From assembly GCA_023953845.1 (NCBI GenBank), contig JAMLJC010000003.1, positions 1 through 27,382 of the forward strand: a DNA stretch of 27,382 nucleotides. The letters are read 5' to 3'. The stretch is from Rhizobiaceae bacterium. Lineage in GTDB: Bacteria; Pseudomonadota; Alphaproteobacteria; Rhizobiales; Rhizobiaceae. A model generated the notes under the pieces. The model had not been told where the DNA came from and searched no databases. It was given only the letters and a program-made list of their open reading frames with translations. Both the position numbers and the translations under genes were made by a program. This document shows positions 15,753-22,859 of the stretch, piece after piece; positions within the stretch are counted from its first letter, which is position 1; every line of letters begins with the position of its first letter.

Positions 15753-16120
15753 CCGGGGGCATTGCCCCGCTTTTCACTGTGGGATTCCGCTTCGATTGAA
15801 TTGCGAACGAAGGCTAGGAGATCGCTGTAACCAGCGATGCGGTTCTCTAGCCCACGTTTTTTGGCGGAGAGTGCACGCCACATCGAGTTTTGCTCAAGCT
15901 CCATCCTTCGATTGAACTCATAGTCGCTTTCTTCATAAGCGCCAGCGGTCATTGTGTACCATGGGCACGTCCGCAAGAATGCGTAATATTCGTCGATATA
16001 TGGCTTCAAAGCCGCTTCGACAGATATTAGTTCCGACTTCTTTGCCGCAAGATACGCGATAATCTCAGGCAATGCTTTATTGTATTGTTCTATTTTATCC
16101 CCTTCGATTAAAGTTTCCAT
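15740..16120 (-). CDS. Hypothetical helical protein
   Basis: A 126-residue charged, probably all-helical protein of unknown function. It contains long amphipathic stretches (YNKALPEIIAYLAAKKSEL; EFNRRMELEQNSMWRALSAK) and ends in a polar tail. GAGGAT lies seven bases upstream of the ATG at 16120. Its 3' end overlaps the integrase gene by 13 bases in convergent orientation. Not recognised; it could be an excisionase-associated or accessory protein of the element, but nothing shows this. Confidence 0.55.
   Translation of the reverse strand: METLIEGDKIEQYNKALPEIIAYLAAKKSELISVEAALKPYIDEYYAFLRTCPWYTMTAGAYEESDYEFNRRMELEQNSMWRALSAKKRGLENRIAGYSDLLAFVRNSIEAESHSEKRGNAPGYSA
15754..15774 (+). terminator. 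Possible terminator of the integrase gene
   Basis: CGGGG-GCATTG-CCCCG followed by CTTTT, directly after the integrase stop codon and inside the 3' end of the convergent gene. The stem is short. Confidence 0.45.
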
Positions 16121-16174
16121 GTTGATCCTCGTACGTCGACCTTTGATTATGAATGATTGTGATTCTAGGCGTCG

Positions 16175-16420
16175 TCACTGTAAAGGCGTTGCCATACGGT
16201 CAACCGCCCGTAGCCCATCCCGCTTGATTTCGGCCTTCAATGCCGCCGCCGCTCCGGGCAGCCGGGATTTGCGGACGAGCCTCTTGTCTGCGCTTCCGTG
16301 TGCTTGAATGTAGATCGCCGCGACGTAGCAGAGGATGCCGCCGTTTTGGTCCGTCTCGCAAACCTCGACAACCTCGATATTAACCGTCAGCCCTTTGATT
16401 TTCGTGGTTTTATGGCGCAT
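16175..16420 (-). CDS. Small hypothetical protein
   Basis: An 81-residue basic protein of unknown function. The N-terminal half reads as beta strands (KGLTVNIEVVEVCETD, GILCYVAAIYIQ) and the C-terminal half as a basic helix (RLPGAAAALKAEIKRDGLRAV). GGAGA is eight bases upstream of the ATG at 16420. It precedes the 126-residue gene on the same strand with a 54-base gap and could be cotranscribed with it. Confidence 0.5.
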   Translation of the reverse strand: MRHKTTKIKGLTVNIEVVEVCETDQNGGILCYVAAIYIQAHGSADKRLVRKSRLPGAAAALKAEIKRDGLRAVDRMATPLQ

Positions 16421-16950
16421 TGAAATCTCCGCTTTCTGATTGAATTTATTGAGAAAAACATAGCAGAAAACGGGATTCCTGAGAATCCTGCAGGTAAATT
16501 TGATGCCGGTTTTGGGGTAGTGTCCGTTAATCGGAATGTTTGGATTTTACTGATTTTTGGAAGAGAACGTTTGTCGTAATATCGGCGGCAGGCAGGGGTT
16601 GACGGCCAGCGCGGCGACATAGACTTGTTCAGGTCAGGTCAAAATGGCCTGACCGTGGCCGCAGGCCGAACCAGTCGCCGCGATGGCTGTCACCGAACGA
16701 AAAGGTTCCATGTCTATTTTCTCTCTGGTCCGCCACGCGGATCGGATCGAGACAAGCGGCTCGATCCGAAGGGCAAGAGAATATCGACATGGAAAAGAGC
16801 GAGGCTACCCCTGCCGGAATTCCAGCGTCTCGCCGTCATGTGAGAAAATGTCAACAATTACAGAATGATGAGATTATCCTTACCCGAGAAAATCGTTGAC
16901 AAGGGCGAGGGTTGCGGTGACGCTTTTACATCGACAATTTGGAAATCGTT
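16421..16950. other. Non-coding region with several stem-loops (530 bp)
   Basis: No convincing gene. Stem-loops seen are GGTCAGG/CCTGACC (16632-16654), GGCC-GCA-GGCC (16657-16667) and a long imperfect hairpin (16708-16792). It separates a minus-strand pair from plus-strand genes, so promoters for both must lie here. A structured RNA or a replication-control region is possible. Confidence 0.45.
16708..16792. repeat. 85-nt imperfect long hairpin
   Basis: The outer arms CCATGTCTATTTTCTCT and AGAGAATATCGACATGG pair over 17 positions with two mismatches. Inside, CGGATCGA (16742-16749 region) pairs with TCGATCCG (16761-16768). Such a nested structure can be a regulatory RNA, an attenuator or a protein site. 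Confidence 0.5.
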
Positions 16951-17265
16951 ATGTCACAGCCTCAATGTTTCGACCGTCTTAGTCTTCTGCGCCAAATGGA
17001 CACCGAAATGACCGCTGCAATAAAAGCATGCACGGTGCAACATCGTGTCGTTCGCGCATTGCGATCCGCATACATCCAGGCTCTGGAAAACAACGTCCGT
17101 TGCTTAGGAATTTCCGAATTACCGCATTCGGCGCAAGACATAGCCGCCCAACGTATACGCATCGACCTGGAGGAAGGTCGAGCAATCGAGATTTCTGAAA
17201 CTTTGCTTGAATTGCAAAATCAGCGGCTTTCTCTGCGGTCCGCTTTGACGGTTGACGCCGACTGA
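16951..17265 (+). CDS. Small hypothetical helical protein
   Basis: A 104-residue protein, predicted mostly helical with heptad-like leucines (DRLSLLRQMDTEMTAAIKAC; AIEISETLLELQNQRLSLRS). Unknown function. ATG at 16951 follows a weak GGAA site; a TTG four codons earlier is an alternative. A strong terminator follows its stop, which supports it being a real transcription unit. It precedes the replication gene and could regulate it, but that is a guess. Confidence 0.5.
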   Translation: MSQPQCFDRLSLLRQMDTEMTAAIKACTVQHRVVRALRSAYIQALENNVRCLGISELPHSAQDIAAQRIRIDLEEGRAIEISETLLELQNQRLSLRSALTVDAD

Positions 17266-17282
17266 TTTTGCTCTGAGCATAA

Positions 17283-17324
17283 AAAAACCGACGTCATAGG
17301 GTTAGCGGCCCTCGGTCGGTTTTT
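17283..17324. terminator. Bidirectional-looking intrinsic terminator
   Basis: AAAAACCGAC (17283-17292) pairs exactly with GTCGGTTTTT (17315-17324), with an inner AGGG/CCCT stem. The T run on either strand allows termination both ways. Confidence 0.82.
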
Positions 17325-17387
17325 GCAGGAATGTTAGATAATGATGAACAGTCTTTTCGACATTGTAAAGCCGCCGTTGACGGCTGA

Positions 17388-18872
17388 GTGACCGGGGGGC
17401 TGGCAAATAGCCCAGCCCAGAACCTTCAGTCCTCCCATTTTTCCAAAAGAAATGTTGACATTATTTCGGAGCCTCAGGGTTTCGATTACGGTGCGTTCGG
17501 TGCGCGCCAGCACATAGAAAATCTCCATCCGAACAATTCACGTGGCGGACTCCGCAATGGCGTCGTCAGCTTCGCGCAGCGGGTGCGCGGGCAGGAAAAG
17601 CCGTGGAAAGAGTGGACCGTTCCGGTAGGCGGCGGCGCGATCATGGAAGCCGAACGGGTCCTCCAGCAAGACAACCGAACAGATTTGTACGTGTCGCAGG
17701 CGGCTTTCTGGAAATGGCGCTCCATCTCACAGTTGACGGCGATTGGTGCATGTTATGCAGACCTTGATTACCACAATGTCGCCCGGTGGCGCGCCAAAGC
17801 TCCCAGAGATGTTGCTGGTGCCGTTGTCGGTCATCTAGAGGAGGCGATGATCCCGCATCCGTCCTACATTTTATCGACGGGCCGAGGTCTTGTTTGTGTT
17901 TGGTTGTCGGAATTGCTGCCTCGTACTGCCCTACCTCGGTGGAATGCCGTCCAGAAGCGCCTAGGATTGGTTTTAGAGCCATTCGGAGCGGACAAGCGGG
18001 CATTGGACGCTGCACGGGTATTTCGGCTTGTAGGAAGCGAAAATTCCAGTGCAGACCGAGATCGGTGCAAAGTCGGCATGGTTTGGTGTCACGGTTCGCC
18101 TGAAACACCGACACGTCACGATTTTGGGACGCTTGCAGATGAAGTCTTACCCGTCACCCACGCTGAATTAATTTCCCTCCGCGCTGAGCGGGCTAAGCGT
18201 AAGGCGGAAGGCAAGGATAAGACAGGCCCGGCGGTACATCTGTCGGCGGCGACCTATTGGGAAACGGTTCTCACCGATCTTCAACGACTTCGGGCGCATC
18301 GTTATCCAGAGGGCACTCTGCCGGAAGGCCAGCGTGACGTATGGTTGTTCATGGCGGGCGTGGCCATCTCATGGATTTCTCCAGCGGAAGTGCTTGGTCG
18401 AGAAATCATATCGCTCGCGAACGAGGCGGCGGGATGGCGCGACAGTGAAACGAAATCCCGCATGTCCGCCGTTATCAAGCGAGCGCGGCAGGCAGCGGCA
18501 GGACAGACGATTACGTTCAACGGTCGTGAGGTCGATTGCCGTTATCAGGTAAAGGCCAACACCATTGTCGAATGGCTGGGGATCGATCCGGCGGAACAGC
18601 GCGCGGCATGTTTACGGGTGTTGGTCGACCAAGACCGGAAACGGGAACTCTCCGTTGAGCGCATGGAAAAGTCGCGGCGTGAGAGGGGCGTGAAGGATCG
18701 GACCGGACAGCAGGCGGCAAGGTTGGAGATGGGCGGTATGGCGCTATATCTGCAAGCAACGCAGGGCATGCGCCGTGACGACCTAGCAGCCCATTTCAAC
18801 GTGTCGGCGGGGCAGATTTCCAAGGCCATGGCTGAGGCACGCCAAGCGCGCCAAAGACAAGGAAAATTATGA
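17388..18872 (+). CDS. Primase-like replication protein of the element
   Basis: A 494-residue protein with features of the archaeo-eukaryotic primase (AEP/Prim-Pol) type used by mobile-element replication proteins. The presumed metal-binding pair is in CYADLDYHN (DLD), followed by HPSYILSTGRGLVCVWL and DKRALDAARVFRLVGSENS, the usual later motifs. The middle region has a helical PriCT-like segment (GQRDVWLFMAGVAISWIS...). The C-terminus has a helix-turn-helix (RRDDLAAHFNVSAGQISKAMAEA). The start is uncertain: the frame opens with GTG at 17388, right after an in-frame TGA, with a poor ribosome site, and no nearby ATG exists. It lies just before the stem-loop array and relaxase, the usual rep-mob order. 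Confidence 0.75.
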   Translation: MTGGLANSPAQNLQSSHFSKRNVDIISEPQGFDYGAFGARQHIENLHPNNSRGGLRNGVVSFAQRVRGQEKPWKEWTVPVGGGAIMEAERVLQQDNRTDLYVSQAAFWKWRSISQLTAIGACYADLDYHNVARWRAKAPRDVAGAVVGHLEEAMIPHPSYILSTGRGLVCVWLSELLPRTALPRWNAVQKRLGLVLEPFGADKRALDAARVFRLVGSENSSADRDRCKVGMVWCHGSPETPTRHDFGTLADEVLPVTHAELISLRAERAKRKAEGKDKTGPAVHLSAATYWETVLTDLQRLRAHRYPEGTLPEGQRDVWLFMAGVAISWISPAEVLGREIISLANEAAGWRDSETKSRMSAVIKRARQAAAGQTITFNGREVDCRYQVKANTIVEWLGIDPAEQRAACLRVLVDQDRKRELSVERMEKSRRERGVKDRTGQQAARLEMGGMALYLQATQGMRRDDLAAHFNVSAGQISKAMAEARQARQRQGKL

Positions 18873-18884
18873 TTTTCCCATGAC

Positions 18885-19098
18885 CGGGGGACAAAGCCCC
18901 CCGGACCCCGTGGAAGGTAAACACCATACACCGCATCACTTCGTGACGAACGCTGATTTTCCAGCGTTTCGGCTTGTCAGCCATGGGCTGGCAATGGGTC
19001 GCACGGCCCGAGCCTCGAAGGGGGTTCCCGAGAGGGTCTCCACGAAGTGGCCTCCATGGAATGGTTCCCCTGAAGGGGCCGATACTATCGAAGATAGT
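18885..19098. other. Stem-loop array between rep and mob, candidate oriT or single-strand origin
   Basis: Nine short hairpins occur in 214 bases: 18885-18904 (7-bp perfect), 18936-18946, 18949-18968, 18974-18994, 19013-19023, 19027-19036, 19040-19050, 19067-19078 and 19084-19098. Several close with a C-GAA-G triloop (TCAC/GTGA read on the minus strand, CCTC-GAA-GGGG, CCAC-GAA-GTGG, ACTATC-GAA-GATAGT), a loop known to make very stable single-stranded DNA hairpins. Being directly upstream of a MobV-like relaxase operon, this is the natural place for oriT. No coding frame here is convincing. Confidence 0.6.
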
Positions 19099-19204
19099 GC
19101 CAGTCGGTCACTATATCTTTCATTCCGGTGCCCAAAAGCGCTTTGCGCCCATGGTTTTCATGACCACACTTATCAGGAGGAAATTCCTATTTGAGGAGGG
19201 GGCG

Positions 19205-19459
19205 ATGTATGAGTACCAGCGACTGATTAAAATTAAAGGCGAATTGGGGGATTCGTCGGGACTTCTTAGAGCAATTCGACTGCCCGGCTCTTGGTATGCC
19301 GTCATCTGGGAGCACTCGAAACGGTATGCTTCCATGAACCAGGATATCACTGCGCAGAACGGCGTCGGTGATATGACGGACGACGAATTCTTGTTTCACG
19401 TCCAGCGTGTCTTTTGGTTCACATTCGGCATTGATTTCATTTATCCACGTTTAGGCTGA
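19205..19459 (+). CDS. Small hypothetical protein upstream of the relaxase
   Basis: An 84-residue protein (MYEYQRLIKIKGELGDSSGL...) of unknown function, with aromatic-rich strands (GSWYAVIWEHSKRY) and a C-terminal segment RVFWFTFGIDFIYPRLG. A very strong GGAGGGGG precedes the ATG. Its stop is nine bases before the relaxase start, so it is probably the first gene of the mobilization operon and may be a relaxase accessory protein; that is inferred only from position. A frame from 18974 runs through the hairpin array and is less likely. Confidence 0.6.
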   Translation: MYEYQRLIKIKGELGDSSGLLRAIRLPGSWYAVIWEHSKRYASMNQDITAQNGVGDMTDDEFLFHVQRVFWFTFGIDFIYPRLG

Positions 19460-19468
19460 GGCCCTGCC

Positions 19469-20722
19469 ATGGGCTATCAGTTCGTGCATCTAGAGGGCTA
19501 TGCTCGCAAGGCGGACGCGAAGGGTCGGGACACGAATTTCATCTTTGGCGAGGCATCCCGTCGCCCCGAAGCTTCGGTTCATGTTGCGAGTCCTGCTCCA
19601 CCTATCATTGTGCATGGCCTCAAAATTGAAGAAGTACAGGAATTGCACGATTCTGCTGCGGCCTCGGCTACGGTCGCTGTTAAAGGCGGAAAGACCCGTA
19701 AACTCCGATCCGATCAAAAAACACTTCACACGGTCGTCGCCAGCCATCCTTACACCATGAACGAAATCCGCGCCGATCCCGACAAGCGCCGGGAGGCGGA
19801 GGCGTGGGAGAAGCGGACAGTCGAATGGTTGCGACACCAGTATGGTGATGATCTGCAATCCGTGATCCGCCACGAAGACGAGTCCCATTACCATATCCAC
19901 GCATATGTCGTGGCAATCTCCGATCCCGAGTTGAAAGCGCAGAAGCACCATCCCGGCGCGACCGCAAAGCGTTCCGTGATGGATGCTGGCCCAATCGATG
20001 GCGAGGATCAAAAGGCACTCATGAAGCGTGCCAATGCGGCATACACGGCAACAATGCGCGCATGGCAGGATTCCTACCACGAAGCAGTTGCCGTACCTTC
20101 CGGCCTTACGCGCCTTGGCCCGCAACGTCGTCGCCTGTCGAGGGACGAATGGCAGAGGGAACAAGTACAAGCCCAGGCACTGAAGAAGACAATTGAAAAG
20201 GCGAAGATCGTCAAAGCCAACGGCGAAACCTTTATCGCCAAAACGAAGGCTGACGCCGCCACGGTTGCCGCCGACGCTGCCCGCCAACAGGAGGTGGCTC
20301 GCAAAATAACCGCCGCTGCGCTGGCCGCGCAAGATCGCGCACGCCAGGAGCAAGAGCGGGCGCAGGCGGCGATGGCATATGTCGCCAGGTACAATGGATG
20401 GGCCGGTCGCTTCCGGGCGGTTTGGGATGGCCTGCGGAAATCAAAACTAGCAGAAAGAATCCGCTCTGAGTTGAAGGGCGAAATCGACCGCTGGCGGGAT
20501 ATCGCGCAGACTGCCGAGCGAAAGCAACTTGAGGCTGAGCGCCAGCGCTTCGACGCAGAGCGGAAAGCGCGTGATGCGCAAGACGCGGCGATGCGCGCTG
20601 GAATCGAGCGCGACCGGCTGCGGTCGATTCTTTCTCCGGCCTCCGATCCGGCCTCGCCGGACCTGTCACCAGGGCCAAAACTGGTACTGAAACCCAATTT
20701 TCAGAAAAAGGAAAAAACGTAA
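19469..20722 (+). CDS. mob: MobV-like relaxase (Pre/Mob family)
   Basis: A 417-residue relaxase, which would nick oriT and lead the strand into a helper's conjugation channel. The hallmark metal-binding motif is HEDESHYHIHAYVV, with His135, Glu138, His142 and His144, matching the HxDExxPHxH motif III of MobV/Pre proteins apart from Tyr in place of Pro. The N-terminal part (to about 205) is the catalytic domain. From about residue 225 the protein is a long Ala/Gln/Arg-rich coiled coil (KADAATVAADAARQQEVARK; AERKQLEAERQRFDAERKAR) ending in a Pro-rich tail. It follows the 84-residue gene and overlaps the next gene by one base (TAATG), so the three are an operon. Confidence 0.83.
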   Translation: MGYQFVHLEGYARKADAKGRDTNFIFGEASRRPEASVHVASPAPPIIVHGLKIEEVQELHDSAAASATVAVKGGKTRKLRSDQKTLHTVVASHPYTMNEIRADPDKRREAEAWEKRTVEWLRHQYGDDLQSVIRHEDESHYHIHAYVVAISDPELKAQKHHPGATAKRSVMDAGPIDGEDQKALMKRANAAYTATMRAWQDSYHEAVAVPSGLTRLGPQRRRLSRDEWQREQVQAQALKKTIEKAKIVKANGETFIAKTKADAATVAADAARQQEVARKITAAALAAQDRARQEQERAQAAMAYVARYNGWAGRFRAVWDGLRKSKLAERIRSELKGEIDRWRDIAQTAERKQLEAERQRFDAERKARDAQDAAMRAGIERDRLRSILSPASDPASPDLSPGPKLVLKPNFQKKEKT

Positions 20723-21105
20723 TGCGCAAAGTGATATTTGTCGCCGTGATTCTGATCGCATCCAGCGCGACCGCTGGCGAAATCGTCTGGCGATCTCCGA
20801 CGAGCGGCACACTGACCCCTGTTTCTGATCCTGCACCCCCGCTGGAACCGGAGCAATCTGTTTTCGGAATTCGTTACGAGCCCATCCAGGTTGCCGCCGG
20901 GACGGTCGTCTACGCTATGCCGATTGGCGATGTCAGCGGATACGTGTTCGCTTCGGGAAATCCACTGCCGCCCGGCCTGACGCTCGATCCAATTACCGGC
21001 AAGATTACCGGTCTTGCGGCGGTCGCAGGAAACTACAACGTCACCATACGCGCGCAACGGGACGGCTTCTATTCGGAGATGGTGATCTCGATCACCATCT
21101 CCTGA
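20722..21105 (+). CDS. Secreted protein with a single putative Ig (He_PIG-like) domain
   Basis: A 127-residue exported protein. The signal peptide is residues 1-19 (MRKVIFVAVILIASSATAG). The C-terminal half matches the putative-Ig repeat pattern LPPGLTLDPITGKITGLAAV then AGNYNVTIRAQ, seen in large adhesins, where it is normally tandem; here there is one copy. The ATG overlaps the relaxase stop by one base, so it is translationally coupled to mobilization. It could act at the cell surface in mating contact or in entry exclusion; nothing proves either. Confidence 0.72.
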   Translation: MRKVIFVAVILIASSATAGEIVWRSPTSGTLTPVSDPAPPLEPEQSVFGIRYEPIQVAAGTVVYAMPIGDVSGYVFASGNPLPPGLTLDPITGKITGLAAVAGNYNVTIRAQRDGFYSEMVISITIS

Positions 21106-21167
21106 TGCGCTCTCTGGCTCGGAGCGGGAGGGGGCGGGGAACGTTGGAGCCGTCCCCCGCACTCACA

Positions 21168-21458
21168 TCATCCGATCCGTTTGCTGGCGACATGGAGATA
21201 CAGCACACCGCTACTTTCGGAGACCTTCGGCCACCCTCGCCCAAGACATCCACCACACCGTTCCTTTGCCACCTGCATCATGTCGGCGGCCGTAAATGGG
21301 ATGGCCTGTTCATCCGCATGATCCCAAGCGGTCATGGCCTGTTCCTGGATGATCTTCGGCACTACGCAAAGGCGGCATCGGCCTTTGGCCTTGGCAACCG
21401 CAAAATGCGTGATCGTGTCGTCATCGATGACATCATGGTCTGGTGCCAGCTCCATCAT
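21168..21458 (-). CDS. Small protein with two Cys pairs, zinc-ribbon-like
   Basis: A 96-residue protein of unknown function with GRCRLCVVPK and ERCGGCLGRGWPK, that is CxxC-x37-CxxC, the spacing of a zinc-binding knuckle pair. The N-terminus carries an acidic stretch (DHDVIDDDTITHFA). It starts in the ATGA overlap with the stop of the preceding gene, so the two minus-strand genes are an operon. A nucleic-acid or protein-binding regulatory role is plausible. An opposite-strand frame (21105-21563) covers the same bases but has no signal or ribosome site. Confidence 0.6.
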   Translation of the reverse strand: MMELAPDHDVIDDDTITHFAVAKAKGRCRLCVVPKIIQEQAMTAWDHADEQAIPFTAADMMQVAKERCGGCLGRGWPKVSESSGVLYLHVASKRIG

Positions 21459-21724
21459 TGTGCGGCACCACTCATCGACCGCACGAGCTTGCCAAGCTCA
21501 GCAGCAGGTACAGGAGTAAACGGGATTTTCGGCTTCTTCGTCTCCGCCTCGGACATGAGGTAGATTGAGCCGTTTGCAGCCGTGATACGGATGTCCGCCT
21601 TTTCGTAACGGAAAACGTTCTCTCGTCGCTTCGGCTTCCAACTGGTGAAAGCCGCAATGGCGTCACCAGTGTCGAGCATCGAATTCTGGATCACGTCCGC
21701 AGATATGTAGATTGTACTCACCAT
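21455..21724 (-). CDS. Small hypothetical protein
   Basis: An 89-residue protein (MVSTIYISADVIQNSMLDTG...) of unknown function, rich in strands (ADIRITAANGSIYLM) with a basic middle (SWKPKRRENVFRYEK). The ATG at 21724 has AAAAGGGG at a good distance; an in-frame ATG at 21775 would add 17 residues. It overlaps the next gene by four bases. Its upstream region holds the AAGGAATT cluster, so its transcription may be controlled there. Confidence 0.6.
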   Translation of the reverse strand: MVSTIYISADVIQNSMLDTGDAIAAFTSWKPKRRENVFRYEKADIRITAANGSIYLMSEAETKKPKIPFTPVPAAELGKLVRSMSGAAQ

Positions 21725-21799
21725 GCCAGGCCCCTTTTCGTTGTGGACGACGAATAGGTATGAGAGGAAAATCATTCCGTCAAGTGGTGTTTTTTAGCA

Positions 21800-21984
21800 A
21801 AGGAATTCTTCATAAACTCAAAAAAAGTCATTTTCTTCTAAATTCCTTTGAAGCGGTCGAATTTTCGAGAGAACTCCTTGCAACGAATAATCGGCAGCTC
21901 TTCGACCAAGGAATTCTCGGAAAAATCCTGTCAATTTGGCTCGGGAATTCCTTGCTCGCCGTCGTTTTTCCGTGACAATTCCTT
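21800..21984. promoter_or_regulatory. Cluster of five AAGGAATT sites
   Basis: The octamer AAGGAATT or its complement occurs at 21800-21807 (+), 21841-21848 (-), 21908-21915 (+), 21946-21953 (-) and 21977-21984 (-), with near copies at about 22050. The first three lie in the promoter region of the 21724 operon, the others in the 3' end of the next gene. They look like repeated protein-binding sites (operators or iterons). Confidence 0.5.
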
Positions 21985-22695
21985 TTCCCTCCGCGCCTCT
22001 TCGGCCTCGCGCTGCTTGCGGAATTCCCATCGGACTGCTGCGGACTGAAAATTCCTGACGATATCGGCGCTCGAATTTGCCCGGCACATCAACAAGTCAG
22101 CGGGGTCCGAGGCGTAGGCTTCGTCTAGATAGCGGTGAGTTTCAGGTGGCGACATGAGCTTGAGGGCCTTAAGGGCATCGCCTTGCCAACGCTGGTCCGT
22201 CAAGTCGCTCATGACCTCGCCTACGAACGGACGATAGCCCCACAGCTGATATCGCGTTGGGAAAAACTCGCGATCTGGATCAGACTTCCACGCTTCTTGA
22301 AGCTCGGCCTTTCGGCTCACACAAATACCGCGCTCCTTCAGCATCCGGTTCCACCGCTCATACGAATAGCCGTCGCAATGATCGCCGTGGCCGGGGGCTG
22401 GGGCGAAGTCCTTGTTTGGGTCCGGCGTCCAGTCTGTCGGGTCTGCTATGGGATCGGACCGATACGAAACCGAGCGTGTGAAAGCTGCGAAGAGGGATTC
22501 CTGCATCGCGAGCACGGCCAGCAAGAAAAGCAACAGCATGCGTTGACGCCGTTTTCGCGCCTCTTCGATCTGACGGCGCAGGCGTTCGATGCGCCTGCAA
22601 TATTCGTCTTCTCGCCGTTGTCGTTCGCGGCGTCGTCGTTCTTCGTTTTTCTTATTTTTTTCTTTTTGTTTTAGCGTAAGCGGGTAATGGTCCAT
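21931..22695 (-). CDS. Membrane-anchored hypothetical protein with basic coiled-coil N-terminus
   Basis: A 254-residue protein of unknown function. The first 50 residues are extremely basic and helical (EERRRRERQRREDEYCRRIE...). A hydrophobic segment follows at about 54-72 (MLLLFLLAVLAMQESLFAAF), consistent with a type II anchor whose C-terminus is outside. The outer domain has PAPGHGDHCDGYSYERWN, ICVSRKAELQEAW and PTRYQLWGYRPFVGEVMSDL, then a second charged helix (EFRKQREAEEARREKELSRK). GGAGG precedes the ATG. An overlapping plus-strand frame (22135-22674) is its shadow. Confidence 0.7.
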   Translation of the reverse strand: MDHYPLTLKQKEKNKKNEERRRRERQRREDEYCRRIERLRRQIEEARKRRQRMLLLFLLAVLAMQESLFAAFTRSVSYRSDPIADPTDWTPDPNKDFAPAPGHGDHCDGYSYERWNRMLKERGICVSRKAELQEAWKSDPDREFFPTRYQLWGYRPFVGEVMSDLTDQRWQGDALKALKLMSPPETHRYLDEAYASDPADLLMCRANSSADIVRNFQSAAVRWEFRKQREAEEARREKELSRKNDGEQGIPEPN

Positions 22696-22859
22696 GGTGA
22701 TCCTCCGTTTCCTGTAGGATCGCCTTCATGAATTGCAACACACAATAGCCGGTCTTTCACGTTGCGTAGCCTCCCTAAGGTTCATCGTTTTTTCGTGCCC
22801 TTGCGGTTGCGTTTGAGTTAGAAATACACCCGATAGATTCGGATCGCGCGGGGGCGAGG

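Noticed and set aside
16683..16899. Small frames, including a 36-codon frame from 16789
   Set aside because: They sit in the long hairpin region, have no clear ribosome site and no recognisable content; possible but unsupported.
18880..19194. Short protein frames through the stem-loop region
   Set aside because: No ribosome site and no recognisable product; the bases are better explained by the hairpin array.
21105..21563. Plus-strand frame after the Ig-domain gene
   Set aside because: The opposite strand has two genes with a ribosome site, an ATGA overlap and a Cys-pair motif.
22135..22674. Plus-strand 179-codon frame
   Set aside because: It is the complement of the basic coiled-coil membrane protein, which has the ribosome site and coherent domains.
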